Source: Roseibium denhamense
GTDB lineage: Bacteria > Pseudomonadota > Alphaproteobacteria > Rhizobiales > Stappiaceae
Length of the DNA: 64,000 nt
Assembly (NCBI RefSeq): GCF_009711415.1
Contig: NZ_SMLZ01000114.1
Location: 185,523-249,522, forward strand
Reading direction: 5' to 3'
Shown: positions 34,914 to 45,635 of the stretch, piece after piece
Position numbering within the stretch: position 1 is the first letter of the stretch
How the letters are laid out: each line of letters starts with the position of its first letter
Translations under genes and position numbers: made by a program
The notes under the pieces: model-generated
The model's database searches: none
Told to the model about the DNA's origin: nothing
Seen by the model: only the letters and a program-made list of their open reading frames with translations

Positions 34914-36674
34914 TCAGTCTTCTAAAGGCAGTTCGCCGATTTCGTCAAAATCGCTTGTCCCTCGGCGGCTTAGTTTAGCGGTGGCCGTTTTGCGGAACTG
35001 CCAGGTAACCGACGGAATCTCCTGAACCAGACCGGCAATCACGATCTGCTCGGTCTTGCGGTGCCCATAGACATCCGACAAGTAGATGCTTTCCTCAAGC
35101 GACAGTTCGAGGCCTGGCGCATCGAACTCCCATGCTTCGCCATCCCGGCACACCAAAAGGACTGCCGTCCCGCCTCTTATAACCGATGCACGGGTGGCCG
35201 GGTGAAGATGGAAACGGATCGCAAAGGAAAGGTCTGGGTCGACGGCGCCTTCCAGCTCAAGCAAATCGATCCCGTCCAGAACGGTTCCATCAGCGGCAAG
35301 CCGCAACTCCCGGGCATGGTTGATACCAAATTCGGGCGCATACCCATTGTGCGATGCGGATACACGGGACCCGGCAGGATCATCTTCCCGGTCGAGGGCT
35401 ACGCGGGTCGGACCGGAGATAATGGGCGCACCAAGGAAGTGGCCGAAAGGCTTTTCTGCGAGAAACCGGCACGAGGACGTGTCGTCGACCGTCAATGTGG
35501 AATGCGCAGCGGTTGACCGGCTCACCTTGCGCCATATGGCATTTGATTTCGCGGAGACGCCACAATTGACCACAATGCGGTGCGCTCCGGAAGAAAACTC
35601 GAAAGACAGACAGCCAGCATGCGCATCGCCGGACAGAGTGAGCTCGGGCACACTGCCGGTATCCATCACAACAACACTGTCGCCGCCGGTAAGGCGCTGG
35701 TAGCCGGAGTGGGGCGCGTTGCTCGGCGGAGCGCCGCGCGCGTCATCATAGGCCAGAATGGTCGCGATCAGGTCGCTTGGTGTTGAGCCCATGCCGTTGA
35801 AATGGGCAAGAGCGCCGTCGCCATGGCGGAAAAAGCGCAGCAAAGGCATCATCCTGTCGACGGATTCGACCATTCCTTGCGGGATCTCGAGCCCTTGGGC
35901 GACAAAGGCCTGACGGACCGGCAAAAGGTCGGCCATGATCTCGATAATGGCCTTCGGATTGCGCGACACATGCCCGCCATCCGGCAGGATCTGTCGCATC
36001 AGCTCCTGATCAAGACGGCGGATGCTTTGACGCGCAAACCGGCCTTGCCCTGCCATGGAGATGCAGGCGGAAGCTATGGCCAGCGCCGCCTGCAGCCGCT
36101 CTACCCCGTCATTCGTCTCATTGATCGTCTGGCGCAGGAAGCGGACTTGCCGGGCCAATGACTTGATGAAGGCGTGGTAGAAATCATGTTCGCCGTCCTG
36201 GAGAATGAAGGGCGAATGCGCCAGCCATGACAAGATTCGGCGGGTAACCACCGGCGCCTCCCACCCGACAGGGTGGCGCTTGCCGCAATAGCGGATCCAG
36301 TCCTCTACAAGGGCACGGGCGTTTTGGCGGGCGATCTGGCTGTCGGCCGCCCGCAAGTCCCGCAACCAGCCGAAACCATGCAGTTGGCGTTGCCAGTCCG
36401 GGTGCACCGCATTGAGTTCAAACGGCGACCGGCCCTGCGTTTCAACCAGATGTCCTGAAAACAGAAACCGTCCGCCATAGATATCGCCCGCATTGGTCGC
36501 ATCGGCGGTCCGCAGATCCTGAGGCGCAATCAGCAGTCGCGACGGCACGGCCGAAAACGGCTGCAAGCGGAAAATGGGTCCGCCATGCATCCATTTCAGG
36601 GTGCGTTGCCAAATATACAGTGCCACCAGACGCCAGATGCGGCCTCTTTCGGACAAGGCTGTTATATTCACCAA
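34914..36674 (-). CDS. Heparinase II/III family protein
   Basis: The 586-residue protein has a helical N-terminal half (about 1-310), with [25 protein letters not shown] and [17 protein letters not shown], and a beta-rich C-terminal half from about 340. There [18 protein letters not shown] and [16 protein letters not shown], then [15 protein letters not shown], resemble the heparinase II/III-like domain with its conserved His. No signal peptide is clear, although the N-terminus is moderately hydrophobic. The conserved placement between rsmB and purH in related genomes argues for a housekeeping envelope role rather than host-glycan degradation, but no substrate is known. Confidence 0.82.
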   Translation of the reverse strand: MVNITALSERGRIWRLVALYIWQRTLKWMHGGPIFRLQPFSAVPSRLLIAPQDLRTADATNAGDIYGGRFLFSGHLVETQGRSPFELNAVHPDWQRQLHGFGWLRDLRAADSQIARQNARALVEDWIRYCGKRHPVGWEAPVVTRRILSWLAHSPFILQDGEHDFYHAFIKSLARQVRFLRQTINETNDGVERLQAALAIASACISMAGQGRFARQSIRRLDQELMRQILPDGGHVSRNPKAIIEIMADLLPVRQAFVAQGLEIPQGMVESVDRMMPLLRFFRHGDGALAHFNGMGSTPSDLIATILAYDDARGAPPSNAPHSGYQRLTGGDSVVVMDTGSVPELTLSGDAHAGCLSFEFSSGAHRIVVNCGVSAKSNAIWRKVSRSTAAHSTLTVDDTSSCRFLAEKPFGHFLGAPIISGPTRVALDREDDPAGSRVSASHNGYAPEFGINHARELRLAADGTVLDGIDLLELEGAVDPDLSFAIRFHLHPATRASVIRGGTAVLLVCRDGEAWEFDAPGLELSLEESIYLSDVYGHRKTEQIVIAGLVQEIPSVTWQFRKTATAKLSRRGTSDFDEIGELPLED

Positions 36675-36799
36675 ACCACCCCCGGCTTTGAGGGTATCCG
36701 TGCGATTATGGGATTTCTCCGTTCAAAAACAGCGGAAACGAACCATTAAGGTTAGCATTTCATTTAGAGAATCATTGCAATGGAACGGTTTATGCCGCG

Positions 36800-38179
36800 T
36801 TAAGACCGGACAAAGCGCGCGGCAAAAAATCCATCCATGCCAATCGTTTCGCCATCAAGGGTCACCGGATGGCCCGGCAAACACCGAAGATATCCATCCC
36901 GTGTGACACACATATCGAGACCGCCAATTTCAGCGGCGGCGACAGGCTTCAGGGCCACCTTGCCCTCATGACGGGCAAGAAATGCGCCCGCTTGGGCCTC
37001 GCCTTCGGCCGCTTCCAAAGAACATGTGCAATAAATGATCATGCCGCCCGGCTTCACCCAATCGATAGCACGATCAAGCAGCGAAGACTGAATTTCCGTC
37101 AGTTTTTCAATATCGTAAGGTTTCTTAATCCACGGAACGTCCGGATGCCTCCGAATTGTCCCGGTCGCACTGCAGGGTGCATCCAGAAGCACCGCATCAA
37201 AAAGCTCTTCCGGCTCATAAGACCGCAGATCCGATGTCACTGTGACGACGGAAAGGCCAAGCCGGTCCATATTCTGAGACAGACGCTTAAGCCGGCCGCT
37301 CGAAATGTCCACGGCCGTCACCTCTGCCCCGGCTACCGCCAATTGAGCTGTTTTTCCTCCAGGAGCAGCGCATAGATCGGCAACTTTTTTGCCGCTGATG
37401 TCCCCAAGAAGCCGGGCAGGCAGAGCTGCGGCAGCGTCTTGAACCCACCAGTCTCCCGCTTCAAACCCCTCCAGCGTCTCAACAACCGTTTTGCGCGGCA
37501 GCCGCACACTGCCAAAACCGACCACCTGGCCGTCCAGCCGCTCCGCCCAAGTTTCGGGATCGGATTTTACAGTAAGATCGAGCGCCGCTCCATCGGCATG
37601 AGCGGCAGCGATTTTCCGGGCGGTTTCCGCGCCATAAGCGGTGGTCCAGCTTTCCATGAGCCAGTCCGGCGTGTTCAAGAGCAGGGGATCGAGATCTGCA
37701 ACAATCTCGTCGTGCTCACGGCCCAGCCTCCTGAGCACACCATTCACAAGGCCTTTGTAGGGTTTTGCTCGCCGGTCGGTGCCCGCGTGATCAACGGCAA
37801 GCGAAACAGAAGCCCGGTCGGGAATATCCAAAAACAGCATCTGAGCAATCGCCACATGCAGGATATCAAGGATACGCCCCGTCTTTTCCGGGATATCGCG
37901 ATCCAGAAGCCGGTTCAGTACTTCGGCGATCTCGCCGCGATGGCGTAGCGCTGCGCCGACAATTGCCCGTACAAGCGCGCGATCGTTACCGGCCAGTGCT
38001 TGAAACCCCGAATGCCCGGAAGCGACATCAAGCTCCCCATCCAGCGGGCGTTTTTTGTGCACCACATTTCCGAGTATGTCGGCAGCCACTTTGCGGGCCG
38101 CAAAGCCAGGCTTGTCCCGCGTTTCCTGAGGCTCTGGTCCGGTTTTCTTGTTTTTGGTCTTAAACGGCGGCTTGCTCAA
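36800..38179 (-). CDS. rsmB: 16S rRNA (cytosine-C5) methyltransferase, RsmB family
   Basis: The 459-residue protein has an N-terminal NusB-like helical RNA-binding domain (about 25-165) and a C-terminal NOL1/NOP2/Sun methyltransferase domain. SAM motif I is KVADLCAAPGGKTAQLA. The two cysteines of the mechanism are in LLDAPCSATGTIRRHPDVPW (near 335) and YCTCSLEAAEGEAQ (near 385). A very basic N-terminal tail (MSKPPFKTKNKKTG) is typical. It is the first gene of rsmB-heparinase-purH and follows a terminator after htpX. Confidence 0.92.
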   Translation of the reverse strand: MSKPPFKTKNKKTGPEPQETRDKPGFAARKVAADILGNVVHKKRPLDGELDVASGHSGFQALAGNDRALVRAIVGAALRHRGEIAEVLNRLLDRDIPEKTGRILDILHVAIAQMLFLDIPDRASVSLAVDHAGTDRRAKPYKGLVNGVLRRLGREHDEIVADLDPLLLNTPDWLMESWTTAYGAETARKIAAAHADGAALDLTVKSDPETWAERLDGQVVGFGSVRLPRKTVVETLEGFEAGDWWVQDAAAALPARLLGDISGKKVADLCAAPGGKTAQLAVAGAEVTAVDISSGRLKRLSQNMDRLGLSVVTVTSDLRSYEPEELFDAVLLDAPCSATGTIRRHPDVPWIKKPYDIEKLTEIQSSLLDRAIDWVKPGGMIIYCTCSLEAAEGEAQAGAFLARHEGKVALKPVAAAEIGGLDMCVTRDGYLRCLPGHPVTLDGETIGMDGFFAARFVRS

Positions 38180-38227
38180 AAGGGGATCCTTCGTCGGGAC
38201 ATCAGTCAGCTGTGCACTGAAAACCGA

Positions 38228-38258
38228 GCGCCGCAGACCGGGTGACCGGCTGCGGCGC
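38228..38258. terminator. Strong hairpin between htpX and rsmB
   Basis: GCGCCGCAG (38228-38236) pairs with CTGCGGCGC (38250-38258), and inside CCGG-GTGA-CCGG extends the stem around one bulged A. On the minus strand TCGGTTTT follows, on the plus strand GAATTTTT, so it can act in both directions. It lies about 65 bp after the htpX stop. Confidence 0.8.
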
Positions 38259-38323
38259 GAATTTTTGGCAGTCTAAACCTAGAGACCGCCGTGGCAAAGC
38301 TTTTTGTCCGCGGCCCAAATGGC

Positions 38324-39280
38324 CTAGCCCCAAGGACCTTTCGGCCTTTCCGGCTGACGGGCTGACGGACGCGGCTGCCCGCCCCATGGACCGCTGGAAG
38401 CCGCCTGTGTTTGAGAAAAAGAGCTGCCGCCACCGGTTCCCATTCCGGATTGCGCGAGCTTCCGGAGCTCGTCGATCCGGTTTTGCGTGTTCGGATGCGT
38501 TGAGAACAGATTGTCCATACGCTCCCCGGACAGCGGGTTCATGATGAACATGTGCGCTGTTGCTGGGTTGGCTTCCGCATCCGGATTGTGGATCCGCGCA
38601 ACGCCTCCGGAGATTTTGGCCAGAGCGGACGCCAGCCACATTGGCTCACCGCAAATCTGGGCGCCCATCCGGTCAGCTGCATATTCCCGCGTCCGGGAGA
38701 TTGCCATTTGAACAATCATGGCCGCCATCGGGGCGACGATCATCATCAGGATAACCCCCACGAAACCCAGCGGATTGTTCCGGTTGCCCCCGAAGAAAAA
38801 GGCAAAATTGGCCAGCATGGAAATCGCACCGGCAATCGTCGCGGTGATGGTCATGATCAATGTGTCATGATTTTTCACATGCGCCAGCTCGTGTGCCATG
38901 ACACCGGCAACTTCCTCCGGGGTCAGCATATCAAGCAAGCCCGTCGTTGCCGCAACGGCCGCGTTTTGCGGGTTCCGGCCGGTTGCAAAGGCATTCGGCT
39001 GCGGATTGTTGATGATGTAGACCTTCGGCATCGGCAGGTCAGCATTCTGGGCCAGGCGCTGGACCATGCGGTAAAAATCCGGAGCGGACCGTTCATCGAC
39101 CTCCTTTGCATGATGCATGCGCAGGACCATCTTGTCCGCATTCCAATAGCTGAACAGGTTCATGGCCGCCGCGATCGCCAAGGCAATCATCATGCCTGAC
39201 TGGCCGCCAATCATAAATCCGATCCCCATGAACAAAGCGGTCATGGCCGCCAGCAACATGGCTGTCCGAATGTAGTTCAT
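38324..39280 (-). CDS. htpX: Membrane zinc metalloprotease HtpX
   Basis: The 318-residue M48 peptidase helps degrade misfolded membrane proteins. Two N-terminal membrane helices (about 5-20 and 28-45) are followed by the zinc motif HELAH at 130-134 ([13 protein letters not shown]), a second pair of hydrophobic stretches, and the third ligand region in [15 protein letters not shown]. The tail is Gly/Ser/Pro-rich ([13 protein letters not shown], ending PERPKGPWG), as in other alphaproteobacterial HtpX. ATG 39280 begins [10 protein letters not shown]; an in-frame extension to 39640 overlaps the divergent gene and is rejected. Confidence 0.95.
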   Translation of the reverse strand: MNYIRTAMLLAAMTALFMGIGFMIGGQSGMMIALAIAAAMNLFSYWNADKMVLRMHHAKEVDERSAPDFYRMVQRLAQNADLPMPKVYIINNPQPNAFATGRNPQNAAVAATTGLLDMLTPEEVAGVMAHELAHVKNHDTLIMTITATIAGAISMLANFAFFFGGNRNNPLGFVGVILMMIVAPMAAMIVQMAISRTREYAADRMGAQICGEPMWLASALAKISGGVARIHNPDAEANPATAHMFIMNPLSGERMDNLFSTHPNTQNRIDELRKLAQSGMGTGGGSSFSQTQAASSGPWGGQPRPSARQPERPKGPWG

Positions 39281-39423
39281 AGCTGGTTGGTTCCGTTCGT
39301 TTGAAGAAGCGGGACCGCTGCGGCCCCACAAAAACCTCTTCCCTGAGATGGGTATGACTGCCATTCTTGGCAAGCTCACCCTATATAGCGTCAAAGTTTT
39401 GAATTTTGCCTGACAGCGGACCC

Positions 39424-39687
39424 ATGACCGACAGCAAAGACGTGACAACACCCCACTATACTTCGGCCGAAGCGCCTTCGTTAAAGAGCGACCCTGCAGA
39501 GGTTCCGAAAAAAAACTTCGAGGACCTCCCACCTGCCGCGCAGCGCGCATTGAAGGAAGCGGAGGCCCGCCGCAAGGAAATAGATGACCGCCACAATTCG
39601 ATGGAAAAGGAAGTCGATGGCCGCGGTGGTCTGGAGCCAACCCGTTATGATGATTGGGAAATCAAGGGATTGACGGTCGATTTTTAG
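39424..39687 (+). CDS. SDHAF4-like protein (DUF1674)
   Basis: The 87-residue protein ends with [20 protein letters not shown], the hallmark C-terminus of DUF1674/SDHAF4, a small factor that assists flavinylated succinate dehydrogenase assembly in mitochondria. The N-terminal two-thirds is polar and likely disordered ([20 protein letters not shown] is a helix). ATG 39424 is chosen; an in-frame TTG at 39406 adds six residues. It is divergent from htpX across 143 bp. Succinate dehydrogenase genes are not nearby. Confidence 0.85.
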   Translation: MTDSKDVTTPHYTSAEAPSLKSDPAEVPKKNFEDLPPAAQRALKEAEARRKEIDDRHNSMEKEVDGRGGLEPTRYDDWEIKGLTVDF

Positions 39688-39714
39688 AGAGCATTTCTTG
39701 GCAGGTCGGCACGC

Positions 39715-40494
39715 TCAAGAACTGGTCCGAAGTGTTGCGTGCTCAAAAAACACCTGCATGACCGGCAGCGTCCGCAGATGCAGTCTTGTCAGGATGTCTT
39801 CCTCTATGAGCGTGAAAACAGGCGCTCCTGATTCGGAGTAGCCGGGCTCTTCACCGGTTAGTATTTCATAGATGTCCGTTTCCGGGTAACTGGATTCCAG
39901 ATAAGGCCGTTTGCCATTGACAAGGGGGACAGGCCATTCAAATTCATCCAGGCCATCCTCCATATTATCAAAGCTGTCCCAAGAAAACCGCATGTTCCGG
40001 ATGATCTTCAGACTGTCTTCATCGACGGTGATTGTTCCGTCCTCATTAATACCCAGATCAATCATGTTTCCCTCAAACTCGATATCTTCGAAATTGATGA
40101 GAAGTTGTTCTGGCGGCATATTTTTAAGCGGGTAAAATCCTGGTTTTAATTCGCCGTTATCTAGAAAAAAATTCATCGCCAGCTCCAGGCGGCCATAAGC
40201 ATGTGCTTGGCCTTCCAGCGTTTCCTGGCCAAAAAATTCTGTCATGGCCGCAAGCGGATTCTCGTAACCAAATGGCCTGTCGGCAAGGATTTTCGGCGCT
40301 CCATTTTCCAAGTCATCCCAGGTAAATCTGGCATTTCGAAGCAAACTCAAATGTTCGGCAGTGAAAACAAAGCCTTCCAGTTCCTCTTTTGGTTTGGAAG
40401 AAAAATACTCTTCCTTAAACAAGTCTTCTGGGTCGGTATTCTCTAGAATTTCCTCTAATGAAACACTTGAAAAAACATCATCCATATCGCTCAT
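39715..40494 (-). CDS. Acidic orphan protein with an internal repeat
   Basis: I do not recognise this 259-residue, very acidic protein. It contains two related units. The first has FTAEHLSLLRNARFTWDDLENG followed by RPFGYENPLAAM; the second has VDEDSLKIIRNMRFSWDSFDNM followed by KRPYLESSYPETDI. The shared core is L-x-x-(L/I)-(L/I)-R-N-x-R-F-(T/S)-W-D. No signal peptide or membrane segment is seen. AT content is visibly higher than in its neighbours. AGGAGA lies 8 nt before ATG 40494. The acid repeats and composition recall some toxin-immunity or antirestriction proteins, but no toxin gene flanks it and this is only an impression. Confidence 0.6.
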   Translation of the reverse strand: MSDMDDVFSSVSLEEILENTDPEDLFKEEYFSSKPKEELEGFVFTAEHLSLLRNARFTWDDLENGAPKILADRPFGYENPLAAMTEFFGQETLEGQAHAYGRLELAMNFFLDNGELKPGFYPLKNMPPEQLLINFEDIEFEGNMIDLGINEDGTITVDEDSLKIIRNMRFSWDSFDNMEDGLDEFEWPVPLVNGKRPYLESSYPETDIYEILTGEEPGYSESGAPVFTLIEEDILTRLHLRTLPVMQVFFEHATLRTSS

Positions 40495-40655
40495 AGCCGC
40501 GATCTCCTGAACTCCAATGCATGGCACGCGAGTGACAAATGACCACTCCGCGGAAGACAGATTTAGGGTTCAATCGCATGCACCGTTGTGACGGCCAGCA
40601 CAATTTAATGGTTTTGAAATTAAACAAACAACCAAGTGGGAATATCCATACTTGA

Positions 40656-41303
40656 TCAGGTCAGCCTGCGAACTTCTTCTGCGATCGCTGTAGCCAAGTC
40701 CTTTTGCGGCTTTGCGTCGAAATGAATGGCATCAATGTCGCTGGCCGCGATCACGGTTCCGGTATCGAAAAAAGCAGCACCATAAACCTGCGCCTGTTGC
40801 CGGTAGACAGCGGCCAAACGCTTTGATTGCACCCCGCCATGCGCATTTGAGTAAACGCCTGCATATTCCTTTCCGGTGAAATCTCCGAGGGGCGGTGGTG
40901 CCATCAAGAGCAGCTTGGGCGCTCTTCCTTCCACATTATCGGTTGGCAGAGATGCGGCATGAAGCAAGCGGGCCATGGCCAGGCCGATTGCCTCCGCGCT
41001 AAGGCCAAACCGGTCCTGAAGATCGTTGGACCCAAGCATGAGGATCAGGATGTCAATCGGCATATGTGTCTTGCGGATCGTCATCAGATGGGACAAGCCG
41101 CATTTGTCTCCGCGCACAGGGTCCTCGAACACGGTCGTCCGGCCGTTCAACCCCTCTTCAATGACATAGTGGCCCGGCCCCAATTCCTTCTGCAGCAGCC
41201 GTGTCCAGCGCACATCGTGGCCATAGCGGGATTTGTCTCTTGGATTAAAACCCCAGGTCAAAGAATCGCCGAAACAAACGACATTTACCGGCTCGTTTGC
41301 CAT
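40656..41303 (-). CDS. SGNH/GDSL hydrolase, arylesterase-like
   Basis: The 215-residue esterase has block I VVCFGDSLTWGFNPRD with the nucleophile Ser14, a conserved Gly in GLNGRTTVFEDP, block III GSNDLQDRFG, and the catalytic Asp-His pair in DIDAIHFDA. These are the four SGNH residues. A lipid or aryl ester substrate is likely but cannot be chosen. No signal peptide is present with ATG 41303, which follows a GGGGGG stretch; an in-frame start at 41402 would extend into the intergenic region. It is divergent from the aminotransferase-ftsK pair across 248 bp. Confidence 0.85.
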   Translation of the reverse strand: MANEPVNVVCFGDSLTWGFNPRDKSRYGHDVRWTRLLQKELGPGHYVIEEGLNGRTTVFEDPVRGDKCGLSHLMTIRKTHMPIDILILMLGSNDLQDRFGLSAEAIGLAMARLLHAASLPTDNVEGRAPKLLLMAPPPLGDFTGKEYAGVYSNAHGGVQSKRLAAVYRQQAQVYGAAFFDTGTVIAASDIDAIHFDAKPQKDLATAIAEEVRRLT

Positions 41304-41481
41304 CAGGCCCCCCGCAGGTCGAATAAGTAATTGATAGGGAAAGTAGACCAAGGCGCTATTCGGCTCAATTGACTTGATGCCCACCAAGGCCGCCGTCAGC
41401 ATTTACAAAGGTTCCATGCCTTCGCTTTTAGCTCGCGCCATTGTGGATGACGGGCGGAAAATCACCGCCCTGCCCGCTTGG

Positions 41482-41496
41482 TTAATAAGAGATTTA
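41482..41496 (+). promoter_or_regulatory. CtrA-like half-site pair (one mismatch) upstream of aminotransferase-ftsK
   Basis: TTAA-N7-TTTA (41482-41496), followed by CC, differs from the CtrA consensus at one base. It ends 55 bp before the aminotransferase start. ftsK, the second gene of the pair, is a cell-cycle gene, which makes the site plausible. Confidence 0.35.
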
Positions 41497-41551
41497 CCAA
41501 GGCGGAGATAGGGTCTGGGCAAAGTTATGCGTAACGACTGCCGGACCCTTG

Positions 41552-42775
41552 ATGACTGTCAGCTCACCTCACTATATCCGCGGCGCCGTCTTGCCGAGCT
41601 CCAACCCGTTCCAGCGCCTTGCAGAGCTTCTGTCAGGTGAAGAGCCGGGAAAAGAACCAATTGTCATGACAATTGGTGAACCGCAGCATGCCATTCCTGA
41701 CTTCACGGCTGGTGTTCTGGCCGAAAACATGAACGATTTCCGCCGGTATCCGCCGATCAATGGCAGCCCGGAGTTTCGAGCCGCAATCGCTGCATGGCTG
41801 GACAAGCGGTATGGCCTGGCGGGCGCCATCGATCCGGAACGGGGCGTACTGCCGCTGAACGGCTCACGGGAAGGGCTTTCTTTTGGCGCCATTGCCGCGC
41901 GCGATCAGCTGGCCAAGGGCATCGAACATCCGGTCGTGATTCTCCCGAACCCGTTTTATCAGACCTATGCCGCCGCAGCCCATGTCGCCGATTGCGAGGC
42001 AGTGCTACTGGACGCCGTTCCCGGAAACAACTTTCTGCCGGATCTCGACAGCCTGGATCCTGAGTTGCTCGACCGGACCGTGGCATTTTACGTCGCCTCG
42101 CCGACAAATCCGGAAGGATATGTCGCAGGGCTTGATTACTGGCAAAAGCTGATAACCCTTGCCCGGAAACACCGGTTTTATGTTTTTGCCGATGAGTGTT
42201 ACTCGGAAATCTACCGCGACACACCGCCTCCCGGGATCCTGCAGGCCGCCCAGCAAACAGACGACGGCTTTGCCAACATTATCGTTTTGAATTCGCTCTC
42301 CAAGAGGTCGAATCTGGCGGGCCTGCGCTGCGGTTTCGCGGCCGGTGACCCGGAGTTTCTTCAAAAATGGGCAAAGTTCCGGGGACTGGCAGCACCGCAG
42401 GTGCCGCTGCCCGCGCAGGCCGTTGCCGTCAAGGCATATCAGGACGAGGCACACGTCATCGAGAACCGGCGGCTCTACAACGAAAAGTTCGAAGCAGCCG
42501 AGCGGCATCTCGGACCGATCATGGGAAAAGTCACGCCCGAAGCCGGATTTTTTCTGTGGCTGGATGTATCCAGATGGGGCGACGGCATTTCGGTGACCAA
42601 GGCACTGTGGCGCGATACGGGCCTCAAGGTCCTGCCGGGGGCATTTCTGGCATCCGATCAACGCGATGGCAGCAATCCAGGCCGGAACTACATCCGAGTG
42701 GGGCTGTGCGCGCCGCTGGCACAAACGGAAACGGCTCTTGAAAGATTGGCAAACTGGTTGGGAGACACCGCATGA
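41552..42775 (+). CDS. Class I/II pyridoxal-phosphate aminotransferase, DapC-like
   Basis: The 407-residue fold-type I aminotransferase shows [52 protein letters not shown] (PLP-phosphate region), [10 protein letters not shown] (cofactor Asp) and the PLP-lysine motif [16 protein letters not shown]. The sequence resembles N-succinyldiaminopimelate aminotransferases (DapC type), which would suit a lysine/peptidoglycan role, but class I enzymes vary in substrate. ATG 41552 is used; an in-frame TTG immediately upstream is less likely. The stop overlaps the ftsK start by 4 bp (ATGA), so the two are coupled. Confidence 0.82.
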   Translation: MTVSSPHYIRGAVLPSSNPFQRLAELLSGEEPGKEPIVMTIGEPQHAIPDFTAGVLAENMNDFRRYPPINGSPEFRAAIAAWLDKRYGLAGAIDPERGVLPLNGSREGLSFGAIAARDQLAKGIEHPVVILPNPFYQTYAAAAHVADCEAVLLDAVPGNNFLPDLDSLDPELLDRTVAFYVASPTNPEGYVAGLDYWQKLITLARKHRFYVFADECYSEIYRDTPPPGILQAAQQTDDGFANIIVLNSLSKRSNLAGLRCGFAAGDPEFLQKWAKFRGLAAPQVPLPAQAVAVKAYQDEAHVIENRRLYNEKFEAAERHLGPIMGKVTPEAGFFLWLDVSRWGDGISVTKALWRDTGLKVLPGAFLASDQRDGSNPGRNYIRVGLCAPLAQTETALERLANWLGDTA

Positions 42776-45555
42776 GACGCGCGAACGCAGTGCGCGCCAA
42801 CAGCCGGCGCGCTTCGGTCGATCTTCTGGATACTGAAAGCCCGCTCAAGCGCTTCTTACGGCGGAACCTTGTAGGCGCGGCCGGTCTTTGCCTGATCGCT
42901 CTTGTCGCGGCGCTTGCGGCGGCACTTGCAACCTGGTCGGTCAATGATCCGAGCCTGAACCACGCTACGGGCGGCCCGGTGCGAAACGCGCTGGGGACAC
43001 CCGGCGCCATTTTGGCCGATATCCTGATGCAGACCATCGGTCTGGCCACGGCCATTTTCCTGGTACCTGTCGTCCTGTGGGGCTGGCGCCTTGTCACCGG
43101 CCACGAGCTTCGCATCGGCCGCAAGCGCATTCTGTATTGGAGCGCTGGAACCGGCCTTGCCGCCGGTGCCCTGGCCGCGCTGCCGATACCCGGAAGCTGG
43201 CCGCTCCCGACAGGGCTTGGCGGGTTCGTCGGGGACTATGTGCATCATATTCCAGGTCTTTTGACCGCCAACATGACCGGCGGCGCAGCCACAATCATCG
43301 GGGCGTTCGGCCTTGGCCTTCCGGCAACCTTGTGTCTGCTAGCCTCGGCCGGTTGGCTTGGGTCGGCCGGCGAACCCCAGCCGCGCCTTGAGCCGGAAGC
43401 AGCGCCTGCTCAAAAGGCAAAAGGCCACGGCCGGTCGCTTGAGGAAGATCTCGGCCTTGACGACGAAGATGGAGAGACCCGTCTAAGCATCTTTGCCAGC
43501 ATGGTGATGGGCCAGCTGGACCATTGGCGTCTTCAAGGGGCTGGCCTTTTCCGCCGCACGGCAGGTCTGAAGCGCCGTCCTGCCGACGAAGGCGAGGACT
43601 GGGATCCGGAAGAGGAAGACTTTGAGACCGAGGAAACGCAGAAGCCCGGACCGCTCAAGGCCATCCGGCGTGCCCTTGCCGGTCGTCTCATGCCCGAGGA
43701 CGATGATGGTCTTGATGCGTTTTATGGCCGCAGCGACACCGAAGACGGCCACTACGACGGTGACGAGCTCCATGACAGCGATCCATATTTTGACGAGGGC
43801 GAAAGCTTTTCGCCCGATGAGCTTCTAATCGACAAGGGCCCGGTGTCGGGCCAGCCGCTGCCGGGTGATATTGCCGTTCCGGTCGGCATTGCCGCACCGG
43901 AGGCTCCCGCGCAAAACAGCATCCGCCAAGCCGCACCAAACCCGCAAACCGGCCGGGTCATTCCCCAGGCCCCAAGGCCAAAACAAAGCAAGCGGGCCAT
44001 GGAAGAAGCTCAGCCATCTTTCCTCGGCGCCCCGGAAGAATATGAAATGCCGCCTTTGCGGCTGCTCGCCGAACCGAAGGCGGCAGGCAAGGTGCCCGGC
44101 CTGTCCGAAGATGCGCTGGAGCAAAATGCCCGCATTCTGGAAGGCGTCCTGGAAGACTTCGGTGTCCGCGGTGAAATCATCGAGGTCCGGCCCGGACCTG
44201 TGGTGACCTTGTACGAACTCGAGCCCGCTCCGGGCATAAAATCCTCGCGCGTCATCGGCCTTGCAGATGATATTGCCCGCTCCATGAGCGCGATTTCCGC
44301 CCGTGTTGCGGTTATTCCGGGCAAAAATGCGATTGGTATCGAACTGCCGAACGCCCGCAGGGAAACCGTTTATCTGCGGGAAATGCTTGCCGCCCAGGAT
44401 TTTGAGAAATCAAAGTCGAAACTGGCGCTTGGCCTCGGTAAGACGATCAATGGCGAAGGTGTCGTTGCCGATCTTGCACGCATGCCACACCTGCTTGTCG
44501 CCGGTACAACCGGATCTGGTAAGTCGGTTGCCATCAACACCATGATCCTGTCGCTGCTCTACCGGCTCACACCAGACCAGTGCAAAATGATCATGATCGA
44601 TCCGAAAATGCTAGAATTGTCGATCTATGACGGCATTCCACATCTTCTGACGCCGGTCGTCACTGATCCGAAGAAGGCGGTTGTCGCGCTCAAATGGACC
44701 GTCCGGGAGATGGAAGACCGGTATAAAAAGATGTCCAAGATGGGCGTCCGCAACATTGACGGTTACAACACCCGGATCAAGCAGGCGCTTGAAAAGGGCG
44801 AGGATTTCACCCGCACGGTGCAGACCGGTTTTGACCGCGATACCGGCGAGCCAATCTACGAAGAAGAACAGCTGCCGCTCGAGCAGATGCCATACATCGT
44901 CGTCATCGTTGACGAGATGGCGGATCTGATGATGGTCGCCGGCAAGGATATCGAGGGCGCCATCCAGCGTCTGGCGCAGATGGCCCGTGCCGCGGGCATT
45001 CACTTGATCATGGCAACGCAGCGCCCCTCAGTCGATGTTATTACGGGAACAATCAAGGCCAACTTCCCGACCCGGATTTCGTTCCAGGTCACCTCAAAGA
45101 TCGACAGCCGCACCATCCTTGGCGAAATGGGCGCAGAACAGCTTCTTGGAATGGGTGACATGCTGTTTATGGCCGGCGGCGGCCGGATCCAGCGCGTGCA
45201 CGGGCCTTTCGTTTCCGACGACGAAGTCGAAGACGTTGTGAAACACCTCAAGGTTCAGGGCACACCTCAATACCTGGAAGCTGTCACTGAAGAGGACGAG
45301 GCCGGGGAAAGCCCATATGACGGCGGCAGCCTTGCAGGCGGTGAGGAGGGCAACGACCTTTATGACAAGGCCGTCGCAATCGTCCTGCGCGACAAGAAAG
45401 CGTCCACCTCCTATGTCCAGCGCCGACTCTCCATCGGTTACAACCGGGCGGCATCGCTCATTGAACGGATGGAACAGGAAGGGCTAATCAGCGCGGCAAA
45501 CCACGCAGGGAAACGCGAAATTCTAGTTCAAAACGGCAATGACGAAGAATTCTGA
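42772..45555 (+). CDS. ftsK: DNA translocase FtsK
   Basis: The 927-residue protein clears chromosomal DNA through the septum and activates XerCD at dif. The N-terminal ~190 residues hold about four membrane helices. A long acidic and Pro-rich linker follows (about 200-440). The motor shows the alpha/beta domain [30 protein letters not shown], Walker [10 protein letters not shown] near 578-586, [15 protein letters not shown] (Walker B) and [12 protein letters not shown]. The gamma domain is the C-terminal winged helix ([25 protein letters not shown]). It is coupled to the aminotransferase gene and precedes lolA by 80 bp. Confidence 0.97.
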   Translation: MRRANAVRANSRRASVDLLDTESPLKRFLRRNLVGAAGLCLIALVAALAAALATWSVNDPSLNHATGGPVRNALGTPGAILADILMQTIGLATAIFLVPVVLWGWRLVTGHELRIGRKRILYWSAGTGLAAGALAALPIPGSWPLPTGLGGFVGDYVHHIPGLLTANMTGGAATIIGAFGLGLPATLCLLASAGWLGSAGEPQPRLEPEAAPAQKAKGHGRSLEEDLGLDDEDGETRLSIFASMVMGQLDHWRLQGAGLFRRTAGLKRRPADEGEDWDPEEEDFETEETQKPGPLKAIRRALAGRLMPEDDDGLDAFYGRSDTEDGHYDGDELHDSDPYFDEGESFSPDELLIDKGPVSGQPLPGDIAVPVGIAAPEAPAQNSIRQAAPNPQTGRVIPQAPRPKQSKRAMEEAQPSFLGAPEEYEMPPLRLLAEPKAAGKVPGLSEDALEQNARILEGVLEDFGVRGEIIEVRPGPVVTLYELEPAPGIKSSRVIGLADDIARSMSAISARVAVIPGKNAIGIELPNARRETVYLREMLAAQDFEKSKSKLALGLGKTINGEGVVADLARMPHLLVAGTTGSGKSVAINTMILSLLYRLTPDQCKMIMIDPKMLELSIYDGIPHLLTPVVTDPKKAVVALKWTVREMEDRYKKMSKMGVRNIDGYNTRIKQALEKGEDFTRTVQTGFDRDTGEPIYEEEQLPLEQMPYIVVIVDEMADLMMVAGKDIEGAIQRLAQMARAAGIHLIMATQRPSVDVITGTIKANFPTRISFQVTSKIDSRTILGEMGAEQLLGMGDMLFMAGGGRIQRVHGPFVSDDEVEDVVKHLKVQGTPQYLEAVTEEDEAGESPYDGGSLAGGEEGNDLYDKAVAIVLRDKKASTSYVQRRLSIGYNRAASLIERMEQEGLISAANHAGKREILVQNGNDEEF

Positions 45556-45635
45556 GCGGGCGGTGCCAAAGCTTTGCCACACACCGGGATTAAGCCTGAT
45601 GAAAATCGACGCAAAAATGACTGGGACATAGCAAC

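Noticed and set aside
36869..37375. Open + frame antisense to rsmB
   Set aside because: It lies fully within rsmB, which has both catalytic cysteines and a complete NOL1/NOP2/Sun domain; the antisense translation shows no domain.
38324..39640. 438-codon reading of htpX
   Set aside because: The first 120 residues overlap the divergent SDHAF4-like gene and its promoter and lack conserved sequence. The HtpX family start is at 39280.
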